Translations under genes and position numbers: made by a program
Origin: Arthrobacter sp. ZGTC412
GTDB lineage: Bacteria; Actinomycetota; Actinomycetes; Actinomycetales; Micrococcaceae
DNA length: 36,072 nt
Assembly (NCBI RefSeq): GCF_002929215.1
Contig: NZ_PJII01000028.1
Span: forward strand, 1-36,072
Direction: 5' to 3'
In this document: positions 17,458-25,757 of the stretch, piece by piece
Layout: the number at the start of each line of letters is the position of its first letter
How positions within the stretch are numbered: the first letter of the stretch is position 1
The notes under the pieces: model-generated
What the model saw: the letters and a program-made list of their open reading frames with translations, nothing else
What the model was told of the DNA's origin: nothing
The model's database searches: none

Positions 17458-17541
17458 GTGTCAGTTTGACGTCTGGGACACGCACCTGGAGGTGTCTGGA
17501 AGGTCCACAATGAACCTTTTTCTGACGTTCCTCGGATCAGG

Positions 17542-17570
17542 ACCTGACGTCAGGTTGGGGTGTAGCCCAA
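17542..17570. repeat. Perfect 14-bp palindrome followed by short hairpin
   Basis: ACCTGACGTCAGGT (17542-17555) is a perfect palindrome with a TGACGTCA core. It is immediately followed by TTGGG-gtgtag-CCCAA (17555-17570). Both lie just downstream of the minus-strand GntR gene (ends at 17598) and could serve as its transcription end, although no T-run is evident on either strand. Confidence 0.45.
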
Positions 17571-17597
17571 CTGGACGGACATTCCCGCCCTTGCGCC

Positions 17598-18266
17598 CTA
17601 GTCTTTGGTTAGCACTGCGATTGCGCGGCGTCCCAAGCTGCCTACGACGTGCCGGTGCATGATTTCCCGCGCACGAATCACGTCACCCGTTATTACTGCG
17701 TCGGCGATCTGGGTGTGTTCTTCCTGGACGCGGATCCGGTCCTTTTCTGAGTCCTTTTGGCCTTGGAGTCCTATCTGCCTGTAGCGGTCTGCTTTGTCCC
17801 AGAGGCCTTCGAGGATGCCGATGAGGAGGGGGTTGCGGGACGCCGTGTAGATAGCCCGGTGGAACTCCCGGTGGGCTGTCATGGCCGCGAGGTCGGCGGC
17901 GTCGTGCAAGGGTGTCAGTTCCTTGAGTGCCTGCTCGATGTCGACGATGTCTTCCGGTGTTCGGCTTTCCGCGGCAAGGCCGGCTGCTAGCGGGTCCAGG
18001 TTTTCGCGGATCACGTAGAGATCCTTGGCCTCTTCCGGGGTGAGGGACGCTACTCGGGCGTCGCTGTGCGACTTGAGTTCCACCATGCCCTCCGCTGCCA
18101 GGCGCCGCAGGGCCTCCCGCAGGGGTGTAGTGCTAACGCCAATTTCCTGTGCCAGTTTCGCCTGGCTCAGCACTGAGCCCTGCTCGATGTCCCCGGTCAG
18201 GATTCGCCGGCGCAACTCCTCGTACGCATAAGCGTTCTTGGTGAGTATGGGGGAAGCCTGTGCCAC
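17598..18266 (-). CDS. GntR-family regulator, FCD (FadR) subfamily
   Basis: A 222-aa regulator. The N-terminal winged helix (residues ~10-75) shows AYEELRRRILTGDIEQGSVLSQAKLAQEIGV-type GntR architecture with STTPLREALRRLAAEGMVEL as recognition helix and wing. The C-terminal FCD effector domain (~80-215) has the metal-ligand type residues of the family (D..E...AMTAHREFHRAIYTASRNP; MHRHVVGSL). The start is GTG 18266 with AAGGAG at 18273-18278 on the minus strand. It is divergent from the first AfuABC-type importer, so it most likely controls that operon in response to its substrate, a carboxylate in many FCD regulators. Confidence 0.93.
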   Translation of the reverse strand: MAQASPILTKNAYAYEELRRRILTGDIEQGSVLSQAKLAQEIGVSTTPLREALRRLAAEGMVELKSHSDARVASLTPEEAKDLYVIRENLDPLAAGLAAESRTPEDIVDIEQALKELTPLHDAADLAAMTAHREFHRAIYTASRNPLLIGILEGLWDKADRYRQIGLQGQKDSEKDRIRVQEEHTQIADAVITGDVIRAREIMHRHVVGSLGRRAIAVLTKD

Positions 18267-18330
18267 CTGTTGCTCCTTCGTGATGGGGTCATCCCCGGTT
18301 AGGGTGCCAAAAACACCGGCCGCGTTACGG

Positions 18331-18440
18331 CCTATAACTTCAGCCTAATTCTGTCACCCATCGTTAAGGTGCCGAGCCTCAACGCCTCCAATCCGCTGCA
18401 ACATATAACTAGTACTTGACAGTACCCTATAGGTTATAGG
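18331..18440. promoter_or_regulatory. Candidate GntR operators and promoter of the first importer operon
   Basis: In the divergent region, CCTATAAC (18331-18338) recurs inverted as GTTATAGG (18433-18440), and TATAACT occurs again at 18404-18410. The palindrome CCTATAGG lies at 18426-18433. TTGACA at 18416-18421 is a perfect -35 hexamer; the -10 is not clear but would fall in the TATAGGCTACAGT stretch. Repeated TATAAC half-sites around a -35 are a plausible operator for the divergent GntR regulator. Binding is inferred. Confidence 0.55.
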
Positions 18441-18514
18441 CTACAGTGGCTGAGGCGGATCACAGCAGTGGTATGCCGCACCATTCCGTTGCATTGCTCA
18501 AAGGAGAGACAACC

Positions 18515-19687
18515 ATGACGGTGTCCACACCCCGCTCCAGCTCCCAGCCCAAATCCCGGATGTTTGCCAGGTACGCCGCCGTCGGCGTCGCCTCAGCCCT
18601 GGCCCTGACCCTTGCCGCCTGCGGAGGGTCAGGGCCTGCAGGTACCCCCGCTCCCGAAAATTCGATTGCGGCCGGCCAGTACCCCGAGTACTACCCGGCC
18701 GACTACAAGGAGCTGGTGGCTGCGGCAGAGAAGGAAGGCGGAGCGCTCACCGTCTACTCGAACACCGACCAGGAAAATTGGGCGCCGGTGTTCCGCGACT
18801 TCAAAAAGAAGTACCCGTTCATCAAGGACATTTCCGCCAACAACCTTGGCTCTGACGAGGTCTTCCAGCGTGTGTTGAGCGAAAACGCCACCGGAGACTC
18901 ACCGGCAGACATCCTGGTCACCAACGCCGCCGGCGCCTGGGCGGACTTCGCCGAACGCGGCGACGTCCTGACCCAATACACCTCGCCTGAGCTGGCCGAG
19001 GTTCCGGATTTCGCGAACCTGCTGCCCGGCGTCACTGCCATATCTGCAGACGCGATGACCGTCGCCTACAACACCGCCCTGATGACCGAGGCGCCTACCG
19101 GCCTGGACTCACTCGCGGATCAGGCCAAAGCAAACCCGGCCCAGTTCCAGGACAAGATCGGCATCCGCGACATCAAGGGCGCCTTTGGCTTCACGATCTT
19201 CCACGCCCTGACAAAGAACAAGCCGGAGACATGGGACTCCCTGGCCACGATCCTTCCCCTCTCACGGCCGGAGAGCTCTTCGGCCACTGACAAGATCCTG
19301 GCCGGAGAATACGTCGCCGGCGCCCTGGTCAGTGCCGCTCCCGCCTTTCCTGTCGTGAAGGATTCCGGCGGACTGTTCGAGATCGTCCTGCCCAAGGACG
19401 GCACGGTGGTCCTGCCCCGCGGCCTCGGCATCGCAGCCAAGGCGCCGCACCCGGCCACCGCGAAGCTCTTCATGGACTTCACCCTTTCGGCCGAAGGCCA
19501 GCAGGCCATCCAGGAAGGCGGACTCTCCTCGTTCCGCGACGGGGTGAAGCCCGTCGAATACACCTACACGTACGCCGACATCATCAAGGAAGTGGGCCAG
19601 GAAAACATCATCTCCGTCCCTTACGAGAAGGTTTCCGAAGCCGAAACCGCAGCCTTCACCGAGCGCTGGAACAGCCTCAAAAAGTAA
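18515..19687 (+). CDS. Extracellular solute-binding lipoprotein, Fe3+/AfuA type (copy 1)
   Basis: A 390-aa periplasmic-type binding protein with a lipoprotein signal: hydrophobic stretch and lipobox LAAC, Cys36. ATG 18515 has AAGGAGAG at 18501-18508; the longer frame from 18446 has no Shine-Dalgarno. The mature part belongs to the COG1840-type SBP group (LTVYSNTDQENWAPVFRDF, DILVTNAAGAWADF, GIAAKAPHPATAKLFMDFTL). The paired tyrosines that bind iron in FbpA are not evident, so a ferric role is not supported; members also bind phosphonates, sugar phosphates and organic acids. It is the first gene of a three-gene importer and clearly paralogous to the protein at 31889. Confidence 0.93.
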   Translation: MTVSTPRSSSQPKSRMFARYAAVGVASALALTLAACGGSGPAGTPAPENSIAAGQYPEYYPADYKELVAAAEKEGGALTVYSNTDQENWAPVFRDFKKKYPFIKDISANNLGSDEVFQRVLSENATGDSPADILVTNAAGAWADFAERGDVLTQYTSPELAEVPDFANLLPGVTAISADAMTVAYNTALMTEAPTGLDSLADQAKANPAQFQDKIGIRDIKGAFGFTIFHALTKNKPETWDSLATILPLSRPESSSATDKILAGEYVAGALVSAAPAFPVVKDSGGLFEIVLPKDGTVVLPRGLGIAAKAPHPATAKLFMDFTLSAEGQQAIQEGGLSSFRDGVKPVEYTYTYADIIKEVGQENIISVPYEKVSEAETAAFTERWNSLKK

Positions 19688-19726
19688 GTACCCGTGACTG
19701 ACCAGGCAAGGACCGGAACACACCCC

Positions 19727-21499
19727 ATGACAACAATCCCCGAAACCAGGCCGGCGGCGCAGGTTGCTGCGCCGCGGCCGGAATATCCGGCTCCGAAATA
19801 TCGCAGGATCCTCGGCGCCGACCGCAGCCAGCTGCTCTTCTGGGCGACCATCATCATTTTGGCGCTCCTGGTCCTTGCACCTGTGATCCCCACGCTCTAC
19901 CAGTCGGTGCTGGACCGCCCTCTCTACGAGGAGGGCGGTCTGTTCACCACAGAAAACTTCACCAGGCTCTTCACGGAGGCCAACTTTGGTTCCGTTGCCC
20001 TGAACACCATCCTTTTCGCCGTCATGACAACCGTCATGACCCTCCTGATCGCCGTCCCGATGGCGATCGTGGTCATCCGCACCAACATCCCGGGCCGGAA
20101 GTTCTTCGGGGCGGCCATGCAGTGGCCGTTCTTCATCTCCTCCCTGATCCTGGGCTTTGGCTGGATCACCATGTACGGGCCGGCCGGCTTCGCCAGCGTG
20201 GAGGTCCGCCGCATCCTGGGGTTCCTGCCGTGGGACCTCTACACCCTGCCGGGCATGGCCCTGACAGAGGCAGTCGCACTCGCCCCGATTGCCTACCTGT
20301 TCTGCGCCAATGCCCTGCGCAACTCCGATGCTTCCCTCGAAGGCGCTGCCCAGACCGTGGGCGCCGGGCCCTTCCGGATCCTGTGGTCCGTGATTATCCC
20401 GATGCTGCGCCCGCCCATCGTGTACAGCTCGGTGCTCGTCTTCAGCATGTCCATTGAAACCCTCTCCATTCCGCTGCTCTACGGCCAACCCGTGGACATC
20501 ACCGTCTTCGCGACCTTCCTGTACAAGAACGGACTCCAGTCCGTGGACCCGGACTACGGCATCCTGGGCGCGGCATCGGTGATCATCCTGCTGGTGACAG
20601 TCCTGCTCGTCGCCGTCCAGGCCAAGCTGCTCAAGGACGCCAAGCGCTTCGTCTCCGTCCGCGGCAAGGCCACCCGCCCCCGCCTGCTGGACCTGGGCTG
20701 GATCAAATGGCTCGCCGTTGCTTTCATTACCATCTACGTGGTCATCGGTGCCCTGGTCCCGATCCTGGGCCTGGTCATGCGGTCCTTCACCAAGATCTTC
20801 ACCCCGCTGCAGAACCCGCTGCTGTCCCTGACCCTGGGCAACTACCAGCGCATCTTTGAATTCCCCGCCTACGTCGGCTCGATCCGCAACAGCCTTATCG
20901 TTGCCGCCGTCGGAGCCGTCCTGGTCAGCGTCCTGGCCGTCGTCGCCGTCGTGGTCTCCAAACGCTCCACGTTCCGCTACCGCAAGGTCATCGAATACCT
21001 GGCCCTGGCCCCGCAGGCAATGCCCGGACTGATCATCGGTATCGGACTCTTCTGGGCCTTCGCCTTCCTCCCGTTCAATATGGGCTCCTTGCTCCAGGGA
21101 ACCATCTGGGCCATTATCATCGGCTTCGGCCTCCGGGCCCTGCCGAGCGCCTTCGGCTCCATCTCCCCTGCAGTGATGCAGATCGGGGAGGAACTGGACA
21201 ACGCCGCCCGCGTCAACGGCGCCGACTGGCTCAAAATGTTCCTCCGCATCCTCGTCAAGCTCCTCACCCCCGCCTTCGTCGCCGCCATGGTCCTGACCTT
21301 CGTGGTCATGATGAAGGAATACTCCCCGGCGATCTTCCTCGGCTCCGCCGACACCGCTGTCATCGGCACCACCATGCTCGAGCTCTGGGTCCAGGGCAAC
21401 ACCGGATCGGTCGCCGCCCTGGCCACCATCCAGATCATCATCACCGCAGTCTTCGTCGGCATCGCCGGCCTGCTCATGAAAGGTAAAAAAGATGCCTGA
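19727..21499 (+). CDS. Fe3+/AfuB-type ABC permease with two membrane domains (copy 1)
   Basis: A 590-aa permease with about 12 membrane segments, formed of two fused BPD_transp domains. The first EAA loop is in SLEGAAQTVGAGPFRILWSV; the second is EELDNAARVNGADWLKMFL. Such FbpB/AfuB-like proteins form the whole channel from one polypeptide. The ATG at 19727 is preferred over the GTG at 19694 because the paralogue, read from its equivalent ATG (33095), has exactly the same length and the bases upstream (CAAGGA..GGAAC) are conserved. It ends with an 8-nt overlap with the ATPase gene, so subunit synthesis is coupled. Confidence 0.93.
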   Translation: MTTIPETRPAAQVAAPRPEYPAPKYRRILGADRSQLLFWATIIILALLVLAPVIPTLYQSVLDRPLYEEGGLFTTENFTRLFTEANFGSVALNTILFAVMTTVMTLLIAVPMAIVVIRTNIPGRKFFGAAMQWPFFISSLILGFGWITMYGPAGFASVEVRRILGFLPWDLYTLPGMALTEAVALAPIAYLFCANALRNSDASLEGAAQTVGAGPFRILWSVIIPMLRPPIVYSSVLVFSMSIETLSIPLLYGQPVDITVFATFLYKNGLQSVDPDYGILGAASVIILLVTVLLVAVQAKLLKDAKRFVSVRGKATRPRLLDLGWIKWLAVAFITIYVVIGALVPILGLVMRSFTKIFTPLQNPLLSLTLGNYQRIFEFPAYVGSIRNSLIVAAVGAVLVSVLAVVAVVVSKRSTFRYRKVIEYLALAPQAMPGLIIGIGLFWAFAFLPFNMGSLLQGTIWAIIIGFGLRALPSAFGSISPAVMQIGEELDNAARVNGADWLKMFLRILVKLLTPAFVAAMVLTFVVMMKEYSPAIFLGSADTAVIGTTMLELWVQGNTGSVAALATIQIIITAVFVGIAGLLMKGKKDA

Positions 21500-22622
21500 C
21501 GTCGTCGTCAAGAACCTCCGCAAAGACTTCGGAGGCAACACCGTCCTCCACGAAGTCAGCTTCACCATCAAGGACGGCGAGTTCTTCACCCTCCTGGGCC
21601 CCTCCGGCTGCGGAAAGTCCACCACCCTGTCCTGCCTCGCCGGCCTGGAACAACCCACCTCAGGCTCCATCGCCGTCGGAAACACCGTCCTGGTCGATGA
21701 CTCCTCGAACAAGTTCGTGCCCCCGGAGGAGCGCAACCTGGGCATGGTCTTCCAGTCCTACGCGCTGTGGCCGCACATGACCCTGGCCGAGAACCTGGCC
21801 ATGCCCCTTAACATCCGCAAGGTCCCCAAAGCAGAGCAGAAAACCCTGATCCACGACGCCCTGGACAAGGTAGGCCTTGTCCACCTGGCACACCGCTACC
21901 CGCACCAGCTCTCCGGCGGCCAACAGCAGCGCGTCGCCCTCGCCAGGGCCCTCGTCTATTCACCCAAGGTCCTGCTCCTGGACGAGCCCCTCTCCAACCT
22001 GGACGCCAAACTCCGCGAACAGGCCCGCGTCTGGCTCAAACGCCTCCAGTCCGAACTGGGCATCACCACCGTCTACGTCACCCACGACCAGGAAGAAGCC
22101 CTGGCCATGAGCGACCGCATCGCGGTCATGTCCAACGGGCACATGCTTCAGGTCGCACCGCCCCACGAAATCTACGAACGCCCCGCCACCGCAGAAGTCG
22201 CCGCCTTCATCGGACGCTCCAATTTCATCGACGGCACAGTTATCTCCGCCCGCGGCGGCGCAGCCACCGTCCGCCTGGACGAGAGCGGTGAAACCATCAA
22301 CGTGGCCGTCAGCGAACAGGCCGCTACCGGGGATCTCGTCACCGTGGCCTTCCGGCCCGAAAAGGTCTTCCTGACCAACAGGGGAGCGGAGCTTCCTACC
22401 GATGCCATCGTCCTCAACGCCGACATCATGACCACCTCCTACGTCGGCTCCCGGTACGAGTACGACCTCAAATACGGCAGCAAAACCCTCCTGGTCGACA
22501 GCACCGCCGGCGGCCTCACGGGCGGGGTACAGCTGGTGGTCCCGGCTGAAGCCGTGCGCCTCTACCCCCGGGCGAACGTCGTCTCCAAGGATGTCGCCGA
22601 ACTGATGGCTGTCACCCACTAG
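21492..22622 (+). CDS. Fe3+/AfuC-type ABC ATP-binding protein (copy 1)
   Basis: A 376-aa MalK/FbpC-like ATPase. Walker A GPSGCGKST is at 36-44, the Q-loop in GMVFQSYALWPHMT, the signature [15 protein letters not shown] near 140, and Walker B LLLDEPLSNLDAKL near 160. The switch histidine is in VYVTHDQEEALAMSDR. The C-terminal ~130 residues form a TOBE-type regulatory domain (VTVAFRPEKVFL). The start at 21492 overlaps the permease end. It is nearly identical to the copy at 34860 over the ATPase domain, while the TOBE part differs substantially, which may tune the two importers differently. Confidence 0.95.
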   Translation: MPDVVVKNLRKDFGGNTVLHEVSFTIKDGEFFTLLGPSGCGKSTTLSCLAGLEQPTSGSIAVGNTVLVDDSSNKFVPPEERNLGMVFQSYALWPHMTLAENLAMPLNIRKVPKAEQKTLIHDALDKVGLVHLAHRYPHQLSGGQQQRVALARALVYSPKVLLLDEPLSNLDAKLREQARVWLKRLQSELGITTVYVTHDQEEALAMSDRIAVMSNGHMLQVAPPHEIYERPATAEVAAFIGRSNFIDGTVISARGGAATVRLDESGETINVAVSEQAATGDLVTVAFRPEKVFLTNRGAELPTDAIVLNADIMTTSYVGSRYEYDLKYGSKTLLVDSTAGGLTGGVQLVVPAEAVRLYPRANVVSKDVAELMAVTH

Positions 22623-22635
22623 CCAGCCCCAAAAT

Positions 22636-22674
22636 CCGGCGGGGAAGCCAGCCCTTGAGCAACTTCCCCGCCGG
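22636..22674. terminator. Long perfect hairpin after importer operon 1
   Basis: CCGGCGGGGAAG (22636-22647) pairs perfectly with CTTCCCCGCCGG (22663-22674), a 12-bp stem with a 15-nt loop, 14 nt after the ATPase stop. No T-run follows on the plus strand; ATTTT follows on the minus strand. It is likely to slow or end transcription, or to stabilise the upstream mRNA, before the aconitase gene. The rest of the 140-bp gap has only a weak CCTCC-agc-GGAGG repeat (22700-22712). Confidence 0.6.
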
Positions 22675-22763
22675 GCCCCGAAACTTCCACGGCATAACCC
22701 CTCCAGCGGAGGTTACCGCCTCTACTTAACGCAGGCCCGATCCTGTCCGAGAAAGTGTCCACC

Positions 22764-25400
22764 ATGAGCATCGCCACCGCCGCCGGTTCCCACCCCTCCG
22801 TTACCCACCTCGAAGTCAACGGCGAGGTGCTCCAAGCGGTGGACATCGAAGGCGCGTTCGGGCCGGACTACCCCCGCCTGCCCATCGTCCTTCGGCTCCT
22901 GGCGGAGAACGTCCAGCGGAACATGACAGGTCACGAGCGCGACCAGGCCATGGACGCCCTGCGCCGCTGGCTTGACTCCGGGACGAGCACCGCCGAAATC
23001 GAGTTCCTTCCAACCAGGGTGCTGATGCACGACACCACCAGCACACCCGCCCTGGTGGACATCGCCGCCATGCGCGACACCCTGGCCGAATGCGGTGAGG
23101 ACCCCATGGCCTTGAACCCACTGCTGCGCGTGGACGTTTCCATTGACCATTCACTGGCAGTGGAGGAATACGGACGGGCCGACGCGGCCGCCCGGAACAT
23201 CAAGCACGAGATCCGGAGGAACCGGGAACGCTACCAGTTCCTGAAATGGGCGTCGAAGGCGATGAACGACGTACACATCAACCCGCCCGGGACCGGCATC
23301 ATGCACACCATCAACCTCGAACAGCTCGCCACCGTCGTGACCACCATCGAAAAGGACGGGGACCGCTGGGCTGTGCCGGACATGATGGTGGGCACCGACA
23401 GCCACACGCCGATGATTAACGGTCTCGGTGTTCTCGGCTGGGGCGTCGGCGGCCTGGAAGCACAGACCGTCATGTTTGGCATGCCCGCCACCCTGCGGAT
23501 CCCCGACGTCGTCGGGGTCCGGCTCACCGGGGAGCTCCGCACGGGCACCCTCGCCACTGATCTGGCTCTGACCATTACGCACCGCCTTCGCGAAGTCGGC
23601 GTCACGGGTGAGTTTGTTGAGTTCTTCGGCCCCGGCGTCTCAACGCTGACGGTGGGGGAGCGGGCCGTCGTGGCGAACATGGCACCTGAATACGGTGCCA
23701 CTACCGGGTACTTCCCGATCGACGCCATGGCCCTGGACTACCTTGCCGGCACCGGCCGCGCCGCGGAACAGACACGCCTCGTCGAGACTTACGCCAGGCA
23801 GGCAGGGATTTGGTTCGACCCGGAAGCGACCCCCGTCTACACCAAAGTCATCGACCTCGACCTGTCCACGATCGCCATGCACGCCGCCGGCCCCCGCCGC
23901 CCCCAGGACCTCCTGCCCTACGGCGGCATCCGCAACTCCCTGGAACAGGAGGCCGGACCGAAACGCCCTGGAACCGGGCCGCTGCCGGAGTTCCCCGTTG
24001 CCCTTGCCGCGATCACCAGCTGCACGAACACTTCTGACCCGCGCCTGCTGATCGCTGCCGGACTGCTGGCCCGGAACGCCAGGAAGCGGGGCATGAAAGT
24101 CCCCGAATGGGTCAAGACCTCCCTCGCTCCCGGTTCTCCCGCGGCCGCCAGCTACCTCAAGCGCGCCGACCTGACCGAGGACCTCGCCTCCGTCGGATTC
24201 GACATTGTCGGGTTCGGCTGCACCACCTGCATCGGCAACCCCGGCCCCCTGACACCGGTCGTCGCCAAGGCCCAAAACGACGGCGGCAGCGAACCTGTCG
24301 CCATCCTGTCCGGGAACCGGAACTTCCCGGGACGGGTGCATCCCGACGTCGAACTCAGCTTCATCATGTCCCCGCCCCTGGTTGTCGCCTTCGCCCTGGC
24401 CGGCGACGCCAAACGCGACCTCAGCGCCGAACCCCTTCAGTACCTCGAGGACGGCACCCCCGTCTACCTCACCGACCTGTGGCCCACACGCGAGGAAATC
24501 GACGCCCTGGTAGTGAAAGCCAACGACCCCGCGGACTTCCGCCGCGACTTCATCATCGCCAGCCGGGACCCGCAGTGGCGCCGCGTCGAAGCCCCGGACG
24601 GCGCCCAATACCCTTGGGATCCGGCGTCAACCATCCTCCGCAGGCCTCCCTTCGCGGCAATGACCGAAGGAAGCCTCCTGGGCCAATACGCCGCCCATCC
24701 GCTGCTGGTTCTGGGCGATGACATCACCACCGACCACATCTCCCCTGCCAGCGCCATCCCCCCGGACAGCGATGTGGCTGACTTCCTGGTGGACAGGGGA
24801 GAGGACCGGGCTGACCTGAACGTCTTCGCTTCCCGCCGCGGCAACTGGGAAGTCATGGTCCGCGGCGCCTTCCACGCCAAGTCGGTCAAGAACCTCCTCC
24901 ACCCCGAAGCGCCGGTCGCCCAGACGATCCACACCCCGTCGGGCAAAACGATGCCCATCTGGGATGCCGCCCAGCGGTACCGCGAAGAAGGCGACTCCGT
25001 GGTCATGGTGGCGGGGGAGCGGTACGGCATGGGTTCCTCCCGGGACTGGGCCGCGAAGGCACAACGGCTACTCGGCGTCCGGGCCGTCGTTGCGGCAAGC
25101 TTCGAGCGGATTCACCGCTCCAACCTCATCGGCATGGGCATCCTCCCGCTCGTCATGCCAGCAGATATGAGGGACGCGCTCCTGAGCCTGAAGCCCGGCG
25201 ACCGGATCAGGCTCGATGCCGGCGAGGACCGCATCCACCCCCGCGCCGACATCGCGGCCGCCATCGTCCGCAGCGACGGAACGAAAGAGCCGTTCACCGC
25301 CACAGCTGCGGTGGAAACCGGACTCGAATGCGAACTCCTCGCCGTAGGCGGGGTCATCCCCATGATTCTCCGCAGGACCCTTAACCGGACGAGCAGCTGA
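22764..25400 (+). CDS. acnA: Aconitate hydratase (AcnA/IRP1 type)
   Basis: An 878-aa aconitase, close to the usual ~890 aa. It interconverts citrate, cis-aconitate and isocitrate using a [4Fe-4S] cluster. Cluster ligands are C420 (ITSCTNTSDP) and C486/C489 (FGCTTCIGNPGPL). Substrate-site signatures include MVGTDSHTPMINGLGVLGWG and the swivel-domain YGMGSSRDWAAKAQRLLG and SFERIHRSNLIGMGILPL. ATG 22764 is preferred with AGAAAG upstream; an in-frame GTG lies at 22755. It is first in a run of six same-strand genes including isocitrate dehydrogenase, and lies between two organic-acid type importers. That setting suggests a dedicated catabolic copy rather than the TCA-cycle housekeeping gene. A related (2-methyl)aconitate-type substrate is possible. 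Confidence 0.95.
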   Translation: MSIATAAGSHPSVTHLEVNGEVLQAVDIEGAFGPDYPRLPIVLRLLAENVQRNMTGHERDQAMDALRRWLDSGTSTAEIEFLPTRVLMHDTTSTPALVDIAAMRDTLAECGEDPMALNPLLRVDVSIDHSLAVEEYGRADAAARNIKHEIRRNRERYQFLKWASKAMNDVHINPPGTGIMHTINLEQLATVVTTIEKDGDRWAVPDMMVGTDSHTPMINGLGVLGWGVGGLEAQTVMFGMPATLRIPDVVGVRLTGELRTGTLATDLALTITHRLREVGVTGEFVEFFGPGVSTLTVGERAVVANMAPEYGATTGYFPIDAMALDYLAGTGRAAEQTRLVETYARQAGIWFDPEATPVYTKVIDLDLSTIAMHAAGPRRPQDLLPYGGIRNSLEQEAGPKRPGTGPLPEFPVALAAITSCTNTSDPRLLIAAGLLARNARKRGMKVPEWVKTSLAPGSPAAASYLKRADLTEDLASVGFDIVGFGCTTCIGNPGPLTPVVAKAQNDGGSEPVAILSGNRNFPGRVHPDVELSFIMSPPLVVAFALAGDAKRDLSAEPLQYLEDGTPVYLTDLWPTREEIDALVVKANDPADFRRDFIIASRDPQWRRVEAPDGAQYPWDPASTILRRPPFAAMTEGSLLGQYAAHPLLVLGDDITTDHISPASAIPPDSDVADFLVDRGEDRADLNVFASRRGNWEVMVRGAFHAKSVKNLLHPEAPVAQTIHTPSGKTMPIWDAAQRYREEGDSVVMVAGERYGMGSSRDWAAKAQRLLGVRAVVAASFERIHRSNLIGMGILPLVMPADMRDALLSLKPGDRIRLDAGEDRIHPRADIAAAIVRSDGTKEPFTATAAVETGLECELLAVGGVIPMILRRTLNRTSS

Positions 25401-25438
25401 TGCGGCACCCTCCGCCCCATCAGAACAAGGAGCAATTT

Positions 25439-25723
25439 ATGCCAATCCATCACCCTCAAACGGCCAGCTTTCAAGCTCGGCTGTCCCGTCATGCCCAGCT
25501 GGAACCGGTATTGAACTGGACAAAGCTCGCCCGCCAAGACGATCTTGAGCTCGTGCACCGGAACGGAAAAACCCTTACCTCAGGCCGGGTGGACATGCTC
25601 GCTTTGGACGGCAGCGTTTTCTGGCTGATTCAGGACAACGGCAAAGGCCGGGCAATGTTCCTTCCGGACGACGACGTCATGGTTTTCAGGCACAAGCGCG
25701 CTCCGAATAGGCCAAAATTCTAG
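25439..25723 (+). CDS. Uncharacterised 94-aa protein between aconitase and isocitrate dehydrogenase
   Basis: The ATG at 25439 has a near-perfect Shine-Dalgarno (AAGGAG at 25427-25432, 6-nt gap), arguing for a real gene and against the longer frame from 25400. The protein has a helix-prone polar N-terminus and then a small beta-rich part: [57 protein letters not shown]. The alternating strand pattern suggests a compact SH3-like or Sm-like barrel. No cysteines or obvious catalytic residues. I do not recognise a named family. Its place between acnA and icd, with gaps of 38 and 34 nt, implies co-expression; a regulatory, assembly or cofactor role is speculation. Confidence 0.8.
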   Translation: MPIHHPQTASFQARLSRHAQLEPVLNWTKLARQDDLELVHRNGKTLTSGRVDMLALDGSVFWLIQDNGKGRAMFLPDDDVMVFRHKRAPNRPKF

Positions 25724-25757
25724 GCGCCCCGAAGCCCAACCAACAGCAAGGAAAATC

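Noticed and set aside
18515-19687. Ferric iron uptake as the function of the AfuA-type binding proteins
   Set aside because: The family name suggests iron, but I do not see the paired tyrosine ligands of FbpA in either copy, and no siderophore or iron genes are nearby. The substrate is left open.
19262-21745. Minus-strand 827-aa open frame across permease and ATPase genes
   Set aside because: It is rich in Asp, Gly, Glu and His in the pattern produced by the antisense of a high-GC coding sequence. The plus strand carries clear ABC transporter genes over the whole span.
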